Source: Sulfurospirillum diekertiae (GTDB taxonomy: Bacteria; Campylobacterota; Campylobacteria; Campylobacterales; Sulfurospirillaceae). Taken from it: a DNA stretch of 64,000 bases. This document shows, in pieces, positions 57,105-64,000 of the stretch (position 1 is its first letter; the number at the start of each line of letters is the position of its first letter). The position numbers and the translations under genes were made by a program. The notes under the pieces were generated by a model. That model was not told where the DNA came from. It saw only the letters and a list, made by a program, of their open reading frames with translations, and ran no database searches. The stretch spans positions 1,066,207 through 1,130,206 of the forward strand of contig NZ_CP021416.1 of assembly GCF_002162315.1 (NCBI RefSeq), in the 5' to 3' direction.

Positions 57105-58493
57105 TCAACTTATAAATTTTGAAAAATCTTTAATAAACCAATCATGAACGCCCACACCCTCATCATGTAAAGCGTTATAAGTTTGATCAATGGTATCAAA
57201 CACACGATTCACAAAGTAATGTTTATTTTGTTGCATTTTTTCATCGTCCAAATCTTTGACCTCAAGACGATTGAAACGATCTAAACGTTTGCTGTAAACG
57301 TCCTCTAAAACAGTGCTATCGTGTTTCTTTTCGGTGTACTCTTTGATCTTGTTCATAGCATCTTCAATAGTGCAGGGGCGAAGATCACCATAATGTGAAA
57401 GAGACGTGGAAAGGAAAGCTTTAAACGCATTATGAACATAGATAAAATCTGTAGTAAAAGGTTTAACGAAAGTCTCGATAGTATCAGTTTTAAAATGGCC
57501 GTTAAAAGTTTCAATTACTTTCCAAAGTGGATGCACTTCACTCCTTAAAAATCGTTGTCTTACAGCGTCAAAAGTAAGTATTTTTTGATCTCCATTTTTA
57601 AGCGTTTTAAAACCTAGCATTATCTCAGTAGTGTCTTGATCGCTTAAATCTCTGAGACTAAAATCATCTAAACAACGCGCCCAAAGATTGTTTAAGTTAT
57701 TGAGTATGATCTCAAAACCGTCCAAAACCTGACCATCAATAACCATATTTTTAAGCTTCTCACGCCTGATCTGAAACTCTATTCTAAAAACTTCTTTTGT
57801 TTCGTCATAATCTTTATTTGTGCGCCATAAACCCTCAATAAAAGACTTATTAGGAAACTTCTTTATCTCTTTAGTTTTATTGTAAACACGCATGAGGTAA
57901 TCACCGCCACCTTTCATAAAACCTTGAAAGGAACGGCCACTATAATAAAAACTATCACAGCCTATCTCATCATCATAGTAACGATTATTGCGTGTACGTG
58001 TTTTTGTACGGTGAAAATCTAAAATCGTAAAGTTATAGCCTTGAACATCACATTGTAAATGTATTTCGCTGATCTTGATTGTGTAGTGTGAGATGATATG
58101 ATCTCTTAAAAACTTGTTTATGTTTTGAACAGCTTTAATATAACCATTTCTTTGGAGGAACGAAGCACGAAATTCAACTTTACAAAATGGGTTAGGGTCA
58201 ATAGTGGTAAGCATTTTTTTAAGGTGTATAGTTACGTCAGCGTTTTTAATAGATACACTAAATCCTCGCACCGTAGCGGGCATAATTTGGAAGAACGCCC
58301 CGCCGAATGAATGCTGATATTGACTAAAGCTTTTATTCTCGTTTTTTTGGCTCTGAGCTTGCATTTTAGTAGACAAAAGACTATCGAGTAAAAAATTATA
58401 GCCTCGAATATCATCACCGCTAAGAAGTTGAGATGGATAAAGGTGATATTTGAGTGTGTCGATGTTTTGCCAAAGTTTAACCATATTCTGCAT
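57105..58493 (-). CDS. rolling-circle replication initiator, Rep_trans/phage CRI-like
   Basis: 462 residues. Features of the replication-initiation factor family are seen at residues ~140-152 (KISEIHLQCDVQG, the metal/strand motif region) and ~200-210 (LMRVYNKTKEI, the usual R-x-Y-x-K motif), followed by VFRIEFQIRREKLK. Long C-terminal helices follow. It would nick a double-stranded origin and start rolling-circle replication. This supports a single-stranded or rolling-circle phage or plasmid-like element. First gene of the late operon. Confidence 0.72.
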   Translation of the reverse strand: MQNMVKLWQNIDTLKYHLYPSQLLSGDDIRGYNFLLDSLLSTKMQAQSQKNENKSFSQYQHSFGGAFFQIMPATVRGFSVSIKNADVTIHLKKMLTTIDPNPFCKVEFRASFLQRNGYIKAVQNINKFLRDHIISHYTIKISEIHLQCDVQGYNFTILDFHRTKTRTRNNRYYDDEIGCDSFYYSGRSFQGFMKGGGDYLMRVYNKTKEIKKFPNKSFIEGLWRTNKDYDETKEVFRIEFQIRREKLKNMVIDGQVLDGFEIILNNLNNLWARCLDDFSLRDLSDQDTTEIMLGFKTLKNGDQKILTFDAVRQRFLRSEVHPLWKVIETFNGHFKTDTIETFVKPFTTDFIYVHNAFKAFLSTSLSHYGDLRPCTIEDAMNKIKEYTEKKHDSTVLEDVYSKRLDRFNRLEVKDLDDEKMQQNKHYFVNRVFDTIDQTYNALHDEGVGVHDWFIKDFSKFIS

Positions 58494-58603
58494 TTAAAAC
58501 CTTTTTGAAATTTGTCGCACTAAGCCCCCCTTGATAAACCATTGTGGAGGCAAAGTTTTTTTTCGCTTTTTGAAGCTCTACGAATAGAAATTCAAGAAAC
58601 GAA

Positions 58604-58623
58604 AAGAGGGCGTTAACCCTCTT
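58604..58623 (-). terminator. terminator between the early and Rep operons
   Basis: AAGAGGG-CGTTAA-CCCTCTT, a perfect 7-bp stem, with TTTTCG following on the minus strand. It lies right after the stop of the 162-residue gene. Confidence 0.8.
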
Positions 58624-58626
58624 AAA

Positions 58627-59115
58627 CTAACTTACTTTTTCCCATGATTGCCAAATAGGTGAAAGCACATCTTGTCCGAAGTCTTTAACAAAACCTAGTG
58701 AGCCTTTGAACATGTAAGTGCTATTTAGCTCTAATTCGTTAAACATTGTTTCTGATACATTTTGAACGAGCGTACCGCCTTTAAAAATAAGAGTGATTTT
58801 GTAGCGGTTAGGGTAAAAAGTAGGGTCACCCGAAGCGTCAAGAATAGGCGCACCCGTTGTTTTATCCGTTCTTTGTTTACCGTTTTGGACTTCACGTTGT
58901 GAAATTTGAGCGGAGAGAGTAACTTTATTTGCGTTTACTTTCTCATTATAAAGCGCCATCATTCTGTGGAACTCTTCCATAGTCATTGAACCGTCACCAA
59001 CTTTTGGGGACATGTCAGCAATACCAACGTTATTGGCAACCTCACCGTTGTTAACTGGCTCATGGATAATGACTGGAATTTCTTTACCGTCTACTGTTTG
59101 TGATGTAAGTTTCAT
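58627..59115 (-). CDS. candidate single-stranded-DNA-binding (OB-like) phage protein
   Basis: 162 residues. The N-terminal ~50 residues are disordered-looking. The remainder has alternating beta strands (KVTLSAQISQ, YKITLIFKGGTLVQ, STYMFKGSLGFVKDFG), as in OB-fold proteins. Position upstream of Rep and small size match helix-destabilising proteins of filamentous and other ssDNA phages. The assignment is by pattern and position only. It overlaps the HTH gene by 4 nt. Confidence 0.45.
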   Translation of the reverse strand: MKLTSQTVDGKEIPVIIHEPVNNGEVANNVGIADMSPKVGDGSMTMEEFHRMMALYNEKVNANKVTLSAQISQREVQNGKQRTDKTTGAPILDASGDPTFYPNRYKITLIFKGGTLVQNVSETMFNELELNSTYMFKGSLGFVKDFGQDVLSPIWQSWEKVS

Positions 59116-59306
59116 GCGATTCTTTCCTTTAATTGTTTTTCTTTTAAATGTATATTTTGCATACGGCTAATAAAAGCCGACCTCGAAACGCCACTCTCTC
59201 TAATAATGTCCTCTCTAGTTATAGAGCACCCATAACCACCCCTTTTAATTAAATTTAAAACGGAAGTTAAAAGCATAAAATCCGTTTGTGAAACTTCAAA
59301 TTTCAT
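59112..59306 (-). CDS. small helix-turn-helix protein
   Basis: 64 residues with a winged-helix-like pattern (LLTSVLNLIKRGGYGCSITREDIIRESGVSRSAFISRMQ). It probably binds DNA and may regulate the early or late operon. It overlaps both neighbours by ATGA. No specific family assigned. Confidence 0.6.
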   Translation of the reverse strand: MKFEVSQTDFMLLTSVLNLIKRGGYGCSITREDIIRESGVSRSAFISRMQNIHLKEKQLKERIA

Positions 59307-59458
59307 TTAACAATCTCAACGACCCAACCAATACGATCTTCAATCGTAACGATGGGATTATTTGTATAATTACGTTTTGCACTTTTGGCAAGGTTACGAG
59401 CATCACCAAAAGCACGCCTTTGACCGATTAAAAGACCATTCACGAGAACTCTAAACAT
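59303..59458 (-). CDS. small conserved-looking phage gene, 51 residues
   Basis: The frame starts MFRVLVNGLLIGQRRAFGDA at 59458 and ends at 59303, fitting exactly between its neighbours. It overlaps the 104-residue gene by 19 nt and the HTH gene start by ATGA. The sequence is basic with a short beta start. No family recognised. Confidence 0.6.
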   Translation of the reverse strand: MFRVLVNGLLIGQRRAFGDARNLAKSAKRNYTNNPIVTIEDRIGWVVEIVK

Positions 59459-59754
59459 TGTTGCCCCTTTGGAACAAAAGAATTAAAACGCTTTACAATC
59501 TCCATTAATAGAATTTCAGCACTCTCAAAAGTGTCCTCAAAATTAAAAAGCTTATCAGAGTGATAGAGTTTAATATCTGCAATATGAACATGAGAGCCTT
59601 TCACATCAATGCCAAGAGAAGCGGAACGCTCATAATCATCATGATAAATTCGAAAAGAAAGTTTTAAAGCACTCAAATCTATTTCATTATCGTAAACCTC
59701 AAAAGGAAAAGGTTGACCTTTTTTTGGAATATTGTTAAAGACGATTTTAGGCAT
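59440..59754 (-). CDS. hypothetical early phage protein, 104 residues
   Basis: A mixed alpha/beta protein starting MPKIVFNNIPKKGQPFPFEVYD. No family recognised. It overlaps the recombinase stop by 8 nt, so the two are co-expressed. It could be an accessory factor of the recombinase or an early regulator; there is no sequence evidence for either. Confidence 0.6.
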   Translation of the reverse strand: MPKIVFNNIPKKGQPFPFEVYDNEIDLSALKLSFRIYHDDYERSASLGIDVKGSHVHIADIKLYHSDKLFNFEDTFESAEILLMEIVKRFNSFVPKGQQCLEFS

Positions 59755-60703
59755 TAATTAATCCTTGATGAAATTTGACATAAACAGCACGAAACAAATG
59801 TGACATACACGCCACTAAAGCGACCATTTTATTTTTACCACCATCAACAAGACGTGTATATTTTTCTTTAATAATTTCGTTATATTGGATAGCGGACATA
59901 GTGCAAAGATAGAGAAGCTTTCTAACTAGGGAACTACCACGCTTACTCATAGATTCTTTTTTATGAACTGACGTACCACTTTCAAATATTTTAGGAGAAA
60001 GCCCCACAAAACTTTGGAGTTGTTTAAGAGTGTAATTTTGAGATTTTAAAAAAATAGGAACAAGCTCTAAAAGGAGAGCATAACCAACGCCTTTAATCTC
60101 TTTTTTTAGCTCAATGACATGTGGGAAAAGTTCTTTCAAAACTTTCTCAGCTTCTTTCTCCAAACCTTTTTTTGTCTCTTTAATCTTAAGTTCTAAAGCA
60201 CACAAAAAAGAGTCTAATAAATCAATAGGATTTTCTTTTTGAGAATGAACAAAATTTAAAAGTTGTGTATCAAGTTTACGAAGCAGATTAATTGATGATG
60301 TATATTTGCGAAGCGTTTTATCAGATTGATTGAAAATTGTTTTAAATTCATCTTGATCTAATGTTTGAATATACTTAGCAATACCCAAACTATCAGCAAG
60401 ATCACTTTTTTTGCGTGAATTTAAGTGTTTAAGATAGTGACTCATCATGTAAGGATTAATCATTATTTGTTTGAAGTCATGAACAGTGAGAAGCTTTTGC
60501 AATACGTGCATGTAATTACTTGTTGCTTCGTAACCAAAGAAAAGCTCACTTTTTTTATAAGTCGTTTTTAAGTAGTCAAAAAATCCTAGAATAGAGCTCT
60601 CATTATTAAGAATTTGGATAGGGTCGTATTTTAAACCATCAAGAGTAATGGAAATATCCAACTTGTCTTTAGCAACATCAACACCAACAAAAACTTTACG
60701 CAT
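59747..60703 (-). CDS. IS110-family DEDD recombinase, likely integrase of the element
   Basis: 318 residues. The N-terminal RuvC-like domain has the catalytic set Asp9 (GVDVAKDKLD), Glu59 (FGYEATSNY), Asp101 and Asp104 (KKSDLADSL). The C-terminal Transposase_20 domain contains GVGYALLLELVP and SKRGSSLVRKLLYL with its conserved Ser. Members include transposases guided by a bridge RNA, and Piv/Irg-type recombinases carried by filamentous phages of Neisseria. It is the first gene of the early operon, at the outer edge of the element, with AAAGGA ahead of the start. It probably integrates the element. Confidence 0.9.
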   Translation of the reverse strand: MRKVFVGVDVAKDKLDISITLDGLKYDPIQILNNESSILGFFDYLKTTYKKSELFFGYEATSNYMHVLQKLLTVHDFKQIMINPYMMSHYLKHLNSRKKSDLADSLGIAKYIQTLDQDEFKTIFNQSDKTLRKYTSSINLLRKLDTQLLNFVHSQKENPIDLLDSFLCALELKIKETKKGLEKEAEKVLKELFPHVIELKKEIKGVGYALLLELVPIFLKSQNYTLKQLQSFVGLSPKIFESGTSVHKKESMSKRGSSLVRKLLYLCTMSAIQYNEIIKEKYTRLVDGGKNKMVALVACMSHLFRAVYVKFHQGLINA

Positions 60704-60906
60704 GGTAAATCCTTTTTTTTTGTATAATGTGTACTTCTTTATACTTGTAAACGTGATCTTGTCACTAGATTATTATTAAAAGTTAGTACACGAAAACCCT
60801 TATCTCATGGCGCAGGCTCTAAGACCTTAGCATGTACAGAGGGTTAAACGTGTATATCGTGTCGTTACCATAACATTTAATGAAATTTTAAAAAAAAGGA
60901 TTAAAG
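60704..60906 (-). ncRNA. candidate bridge-RNA / element-end region upstream of the recombinase
   Basis: 203 nt without a gene between the recombinase start and the next chromosomal gene. The core folds as TACACG (60787-60792) with CGTGTA (60849-60854), a small internal loop, and AACCCT (60795-60800) with AGGGTT (60840-60845), enclosing a 39-nt loop (60801-60839). A smaller GTGA/TCAC repeat lies near 60752-60764. In IS110-type elements, a guide RNA is encoded next to the recombinase in the terminal noncoding end. This matches in position and size; the sequence itself proves nothing more. A TATAAA box may drive the recombinase. Confidence 0.45.
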
Positions 60907-62745
60907 ATGGTTGACGAGGAGAATCTTACAAGTATGTACGATCTTGAGGCGTTTTTGCGCTCTATTCATCCGTTTCAACTGCTTTCCAAAACCGAGATTG
61001 CTAAAGCCATTGGTGCGATGAATATCGCTTACTATAAAAAAGAGACATTGCTGCTTTCTCCTTCAAAACCAGCTGAATTTTTATACATTATTATCAAAGG
61101 CGAAGTAGGGGAGTTTCATGAAGAAGAATTGCTCAAAGTGTACAGTAAATCTAACTCATTTGATGCGGATGCCCTCATTTATAACAAAAGTGAGAGCAGT
61201 TTTAAAGTTTTAGAAGAGCTTATCTGCTATGAGCTAAAAAAAGCCGATTTTCTCGCTTTACTTGATTCCAACGCAGCCTTTAAAGCCTACTTCATCCAAG
61301 ACCTTGCTAACAAAATTCAATCCGCCAAAGCCAAAGAGTACACCACGGAACTTTCAGGGTTTATGATGGCACGCGTGCAAGACAGCTATTTGCATGTGCC
61401 AACGATTGTGGAAAAAGAGTGCTCTATCATCGAGGCACTTCATCAAATGGAGGCAACAAAAAGCAGTTGTATCATCGTTCGCAATGGCGAGGGATATGAG
61501 TATGGTATTGTGACTGACAGCATTGTGCGCCGTCATGTACTTTTTGAGGAGTATGATAAACATGCCGCCATTGGTCCTATTGCGCTTCACCCCATTATCA
61601 CCATCGAAGCGGATGACTACCTTTTTAACGCACTTCTTTCGTTTACGAAACACTCTATCAAACGTCTTATCGTCACGCGCGATGGTGAGATTATCGGCAT
61701 TTTGGAACAATTGGATCTGCTCAGTTATTTTGCCAATCACACCTATCTCGTTGCTGTTCAAATCCGAAAAGCGACTACCGTCGAAGAGCTCAAACAAGCC
61801 AGTTTTGATCTGATGAGCATCGTGAAAAAGTTACATGTCAAAGGAACCAAGGTTGATTATATTGCCAAGCTGATTTCGGAGATTAACGAGAAGATTTATG
61901 AAAAACTCTATGGCATGATCGTTCCACCTGAGCTTGCCCAAAAAGCGTGTTTGGTGGTGATGGGCAGTGAAGGGCGCAAGGAGCAGCTTCTTAAAACTGA
62001 CCAAGACAATGCGTTGATCATTGACGATAATGTCAATGAAAGCCTTTATATTCCCTACATGCGGCGTTTTACTGAAACACTCATCGATTTTGGTTTCCCT
62101 CGTTGCGAGGGTAACATTATGGTTTCCAATCCGTATTGGTGTAAACATTGGAGTGCTTACCAAAAAGAGATCATGCGTTGGTTTGATACGCCAAGCATGG
62201 AAGATGTGATGAATCTTGCGATCTTTTTCGATGCAATTCCTGTGGCAGGCGATGCGTCGATGTTACATAAACTTAAAAATGAAATCTTTGAACATGTTGA
62301 AGAGCAGAGTCCTTTTTTAGCCAATTTTGCAAAAGCGGCAACGGCATTTGAAACGCCCATTGGTATGTTTACCAATCTGATCGCTCAAAATCATAAAATT
62401 GATGTCAAAAAAGGGGGCATTTTCCCCATCGTTCAAGGTGTGCGCGCTCTCGCATTGGAGCATAAGATCGAAGTGACCGACACGCTTACTCGCATAAAGA
62501 AGCTTGCAAAGATGGACGTTATAGACAATGATTTTGCAGGCGCACTCATCGAAGCGTTTGATACTCTTTTGAATTTGCGTTTAAAAGAGCGTTTGAGCTT
62601 GGGTGAAGACAAGGGGCTGGATAACTTCGTGAACATCGAAAATCTCAACCAATTGGAGCTAGAGCTTCTCAAAGACAGCTTCAAAATCGTCAATAAATTT
62701 AAGAAATTTTTGACGTACCATTTTAAACTTTCCATGGTGAGCTAG
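60907..62745 (+). CDS. cNMP-binding / CBS / DUF294 putative nucleotidyltransferase
   Basis: 612 residues. A cyclic-nucleotide-binding-like domain (about 15-130, YIIIKGEVGEF), two CBS domains (about 165-275) and a DUF294 nucleotidyltransferase domain with GSEGRKEQLLKTDQDNAL are followed by the DUF294 C-terminal helical domain. Such proteins often accompany DnaQ-like exonucleases and transporter genes. They probably act as signalling uridylyl- or nucleotidyltransferases; the target is unknown. The next gene starts 1 nt after its stop. Confidence 0.9.
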   Translation: MVDEENLTSMYDLEAFLRSIHPFQLLSKTEIAKAIGAMNIAYYKKETLLLSPSKPAEFLYIIIKGEVGEFHEEELLKVYSKSNSFDADALIYNKSESSFKVLEELICYELKKADFLALLDSNAAFKAYFIQDLANKIQSAKAKEYTTELSGFMMARVQDSYLHVPTIVEKECSIIEALHQMEATKSSCIIVRNGEGYEYGIVTDSIVRRHVLFEEYDKHAAIGPIALHPIITIEADDYLFNALLSFTKHSIKRLIVTRDGEIIGILEQLDLLSYFANHTYLVAVQIRKATTVEELKQASFDLMSIVKKLHVKGTKVDYIAKLISEINEKIYEKLYGMIVPPELAQKACLVVMGSEGRKEQLLKTDQDNALIIDDNVNESLYIPYMRRFTETLIDFGFPRCEGNIMVSNPYWCKHWSAYQKEIMRWFDTPSMEDVMNLAIFFDAIPVAGDASMLHKLKNEIFEHVEEQSPFLANFAKAATAFETPIGMFTNLIAQNHKIDVKKGGIFPIVQGVRALALEHKIEVTDTLTRIKKLAKMDVIDNDFAGALIEAFDTLLNLRLKERLSLGEDKGLDNFVNIENLNQLELELLKDSFKIVNKFKKFLTYHFKLSMVS

Positions 62746-62746
62746 T

Positions 62747-63358
62747 ATGTTCGCCTCTTTTTTTGCGAAACGCAATGCCCAAAATCTTAAAGATGAACAG
62801 TACCGTTTTTTATTTGAGGAAGCGCCCGTTGATGAAGTCGTGGTATTTGACACCGAAACAACAGGGCTCAGTCCCAAAAAAGATGAGATCCTCTCCATCG
62901 GTGCGGTGAAGATCAGAGGCAATAAAATCTTGATGTCCGAAAAGTTTGAGCTCTTCATTAAACCCAGTCGGGAGATCAACGAAAAAAGCATTAAGATTCA
63001 TCAAATCCGTAATGTCGATTTGGAAAATGGCATCGACCCCCACAAGGCAATTGTGCAGTTTTTACACTTCATCGGTTCGCGCCCACTGGTCGGCTACTAC
63101 CTTGAGTTTGACATCAAAATGATGAACACCTACGTCAAACCGTGGCTTGGAATCAACCTCCCCAACCCCCAAATCGAAGTCTCAGGACTCTACCACGACA
63201 AAAAGATCAAATTCATCCCCGATGGCGTGATAGACCTACGTTTTGATGTCATGATGAACGACCTAGGCTTGCCCATCTTCGGGAAACACGACGCGCTCAA
63301 TGATGCTATGATGACGGCAATGATGTATATAAAACTTCGAAATATTGAGAAGGTGTAG
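62747..63358 (+). CDS. DnaQ-like 3'-5' exonuclease (DEDDh)
   Basis: 203 residues. Exo I is FDTETTGLSPKKDEI, Exo II is GYYLEFDIKMMN and Exo III is HDALNDAMMTAM, giving the DEDDh set. It is similar to the exonuclease subunit of DNA polymerase III but is encoded with a DUF294 protein, a known pairing. It probably acts on DNA or RNA ends in the cytoplasm; the partner role is unclear. Confidence 0.9.
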   Translation: MFASFFAKRNAQNLKDEQYRFLFEEAPVDEVVVFDTETTGLSPKKDEILSIGAVKIRGNKILMSEKFELFIKPSREINEKSIKIHQIRNVDLENGIDPHKAIVQFLHFIGSRPLVGYYLEFDIKMMNTYVKPWLGINLPNPQIEVSGLYHDKKIKFIPDGVIDLRFDVMMNDLGLPIFGKHDALNDAMMTAMMYIKLRNIEKV

Positions 63359-63658
63359 GGACGTTTTTTGCTTTATATGTAAAGCTATTGAGGTGTCTTA
63401 CATATGCCAAAAGTTAAAAGTTTGGTTCTCCAATTCAGAGTTACTCTATATGAGACCCTTACACAAATGCTTTATTTACACACTTATTGCTTTCACATGA
63501 GAACGAAGTAAATAAATTTGGGTTATGCTATTTTCATGTTGCGAACTTGATGTAAAATAGAGCGATAATATATTTGAGACAAAGTAATTTTGCAATAAGT
63601 ATACTGGTTTTATAGGGTTAAATTAACTCATTTAGTTGGTCAATTATAAGTAACTAAA
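63359..63658. other. intergenic region before the arsenite pump gene
   Basis: A 300-nt AT-rich gap. It contains a degenerate palindrome TTTATATGTAAA (63372-63383) and a possible TATAAG -10 box near 63646-63651. No gene or RNA recognised. Confidence 0.4.
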
Positions 63659-63674
63659 ATCAACATATGTTGAT
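63659..63674. promoter_or_regulatory. ArsR-type operator before the arsenite pump gene
   Basis: A perfect 16-bp palindrome ATCAACATATGTTGAT, of the ATCAA-N6-TTGAT form bound by ArsR repressors. It lies just after a -10-like box and 15 nt before the ACR3 start, so arsenic-responsive repression is expected. The repressor gene is not in the window. Confidence 0.7.
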
Positions 63675-63688
63675 ATGTAAAGGATGTT

Positions 63689-64000
63689 ATGATGCAAAAT
63701 GAATCGACAAAACCCACATCGGGTATGGGCTTTTTTGAGCGTTATCTTACTGTATGGGTGGCTTTGTGTATTGTAGCAGGTGTGGCTATCGGTCAGTTTT
63801 TCCCCGTTGTTCCAAAAACCTTGAGCCGTTTTGAATATGCGCATGTCTCTGTTCCTATAGCCATTCTCATTTGGCTGATGATTTACCCGATGATGCTCAA
63901 AATTGACTTTGCAAGTATTTTGGATGCCGGTAAAAAACCTAAAGGGTTGTGTATTACGTGTACGGTCAATTGGTTGATTAAACCTTTTACGATGTATCTT
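63689..64000 (+). CDS. ACR3-family arsenite efflux permease, N-terminal part
   Basis: 104 residues visible before the window ends. The sequence [21 protein letters not shown], then [19 protein letters not shown] and NWLIKPFTM, is diagnostic of ACR3. It exports arsenite across the inner membrane. AAAGGA precedes a double ATG (63689/63692). The upstream palindrome supports ArsR control. Confidence 0.92.
   Translation, partial: MMQNESTKPTSGMGFFERYLTVWVALCIVAGVAIGQFFPVVPKTLSRFEYAHVSVPIAILIWLMIYPMMLKIDFASILDAGKKPKGLCITCTVNWLIKPFTMYL

Larger units (their letters stand above)
50637..60900 (-). mobile_element. compact prophage-like element of uncertain family
   Basis: About 10.2 kb, with a tightly packed minus-strand gene order: recombinase, small early genes, terminator, Rep, M15 peptidase and structural-type proteins. 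One divergent gene and one structured noncoding region are included. Hallmarks are a Rep_trans-like initiator (57105-58493), an IS110-type DEDD recombinase at one end (59747-60703), an M15 endolysin-type peptidase, a terminal single-helix membrane protein and many ATGA overlaps. No Walker-A protein is present, so no Zot or packaging ATPase. There is no tail, portal, terminase or large capsid gene. No perfect TTTACATGTAAA sites occur although they are frequent in flanking DNA, which supports foreign origin. The precise ends are not resolved. Confidence 0.8.

Noticed and set aside
50637-60900. Calling the element an inovirus
   Set aside because: No Zot/pI ATPase and no typical short coat protein with signal peptide and one helix were found, although Rep, small proteins and an IS110-type recombinase would fit.
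50637-60900. Calling the element a microvirus because of the M15 peptidase
   Set aside because: No VP1-sized capsid gene and no VP2/VP4 arrangement; the Rep is of a different type.
50465-60906. Direct repeats marking attachment sites
   Set aside because: Comparison of both flanks by eye gave only short AT-rich matches; IS110-type enzymes need only a very short core, so the ends stay unresolved.
1-64000. tRNA, rRNA or CRISPR arrays
   Set aside because: No cloverleaf with a GGTTCGAATCC-type arm, no rRNA-like stretch and no regularly spaced repeats outside the adhesin gene were seen; a covariance search could still find something small.

Overview
The window looks like chromosome from a Campylobacterota (epsilonproteobacterial) organism, most likely Sulfurospirillum or a close relative. 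That is an inference from the AT-rich coding style, the HQWKQPLN-type histidine-kinase box, the TATAAT/TACAAT promoters without clear -35 boxes, and the gene repertoire. No rRNA, tRNA or CRISPR array was seen.

Layout. 1-3.1 kb: two membrane histidine kinases and a response regulator. 3.3-21.1 kb: a complete Lap-type adhesin system on one strand: TolC-like outer membrane protein, LapB-like ABC exporter, HlyD-like adaptor, LuxR-type regulator, a ~3,180-residue repetitive RTX adhesin, the periplasmic protease LapG and the degenerate GGDEF/EAL receptor LapD. 21.3-33.3 kb: two convergent cassettes of the transglutaminase / circularly permuted ATP-grasp / alpha-E family, one with fused proteins and DUF2126, the other with split proteins plus a paired active/degenerate AstE-like peptidase. 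33.4-50.5 kb: ordinary chromosomal genes (permease, bacteriohemerythrin, ThrE-type exporter halves, Zn/Cd P-type ATPase with its ArsR/CadC repressor, glyA, an AraC-MGMT-GNAT fusion, a chemoreceptor, thiE, acyltransferase, ferritin-like protein, hemolysin III, LysE and EamA transporters, an SGNH hydrolase). 50.6-60.9 kb: a compact prophage-like element, nearly all on the minus strand. It has a Rep_trans-like rolling-circle initiator, an M15 peptidase, a small OB-like protein, several unrecognised structural-type proteins, a highly structured intergenic region and an IS110-family DEDD recombinase at one end. It has no Zot-type or packaging ATPase, no tail genes and no microvirus-type capsid, so it fits no familiar phage family I can name. 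60.9-64 kb: a cNMP/CBS/DUF294 protein, a DnaQ-like exonuclease and the start of an ACR3 arsenite pump.

Three window-wide patterns stand out. (1) The 12-bp palindrome TTTACATGTAAA occurs 18 times, between and inside genes, and never in the prophage-like element. (2) At least ten genes are interrupted by apparent +1 changes in homopolymers. Removing one base restores a normal family member each time. This suggests systematic length errors, or less likely slippage/phase variation, and it hides a ~280-residue gene in the phage element. (3) The phage element carries a recombinase of the bridge-RNA class with a foldable noncoding leader at its outer edge.

All functional calls come from reading motifs and family resemblance. 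No database search was possible.
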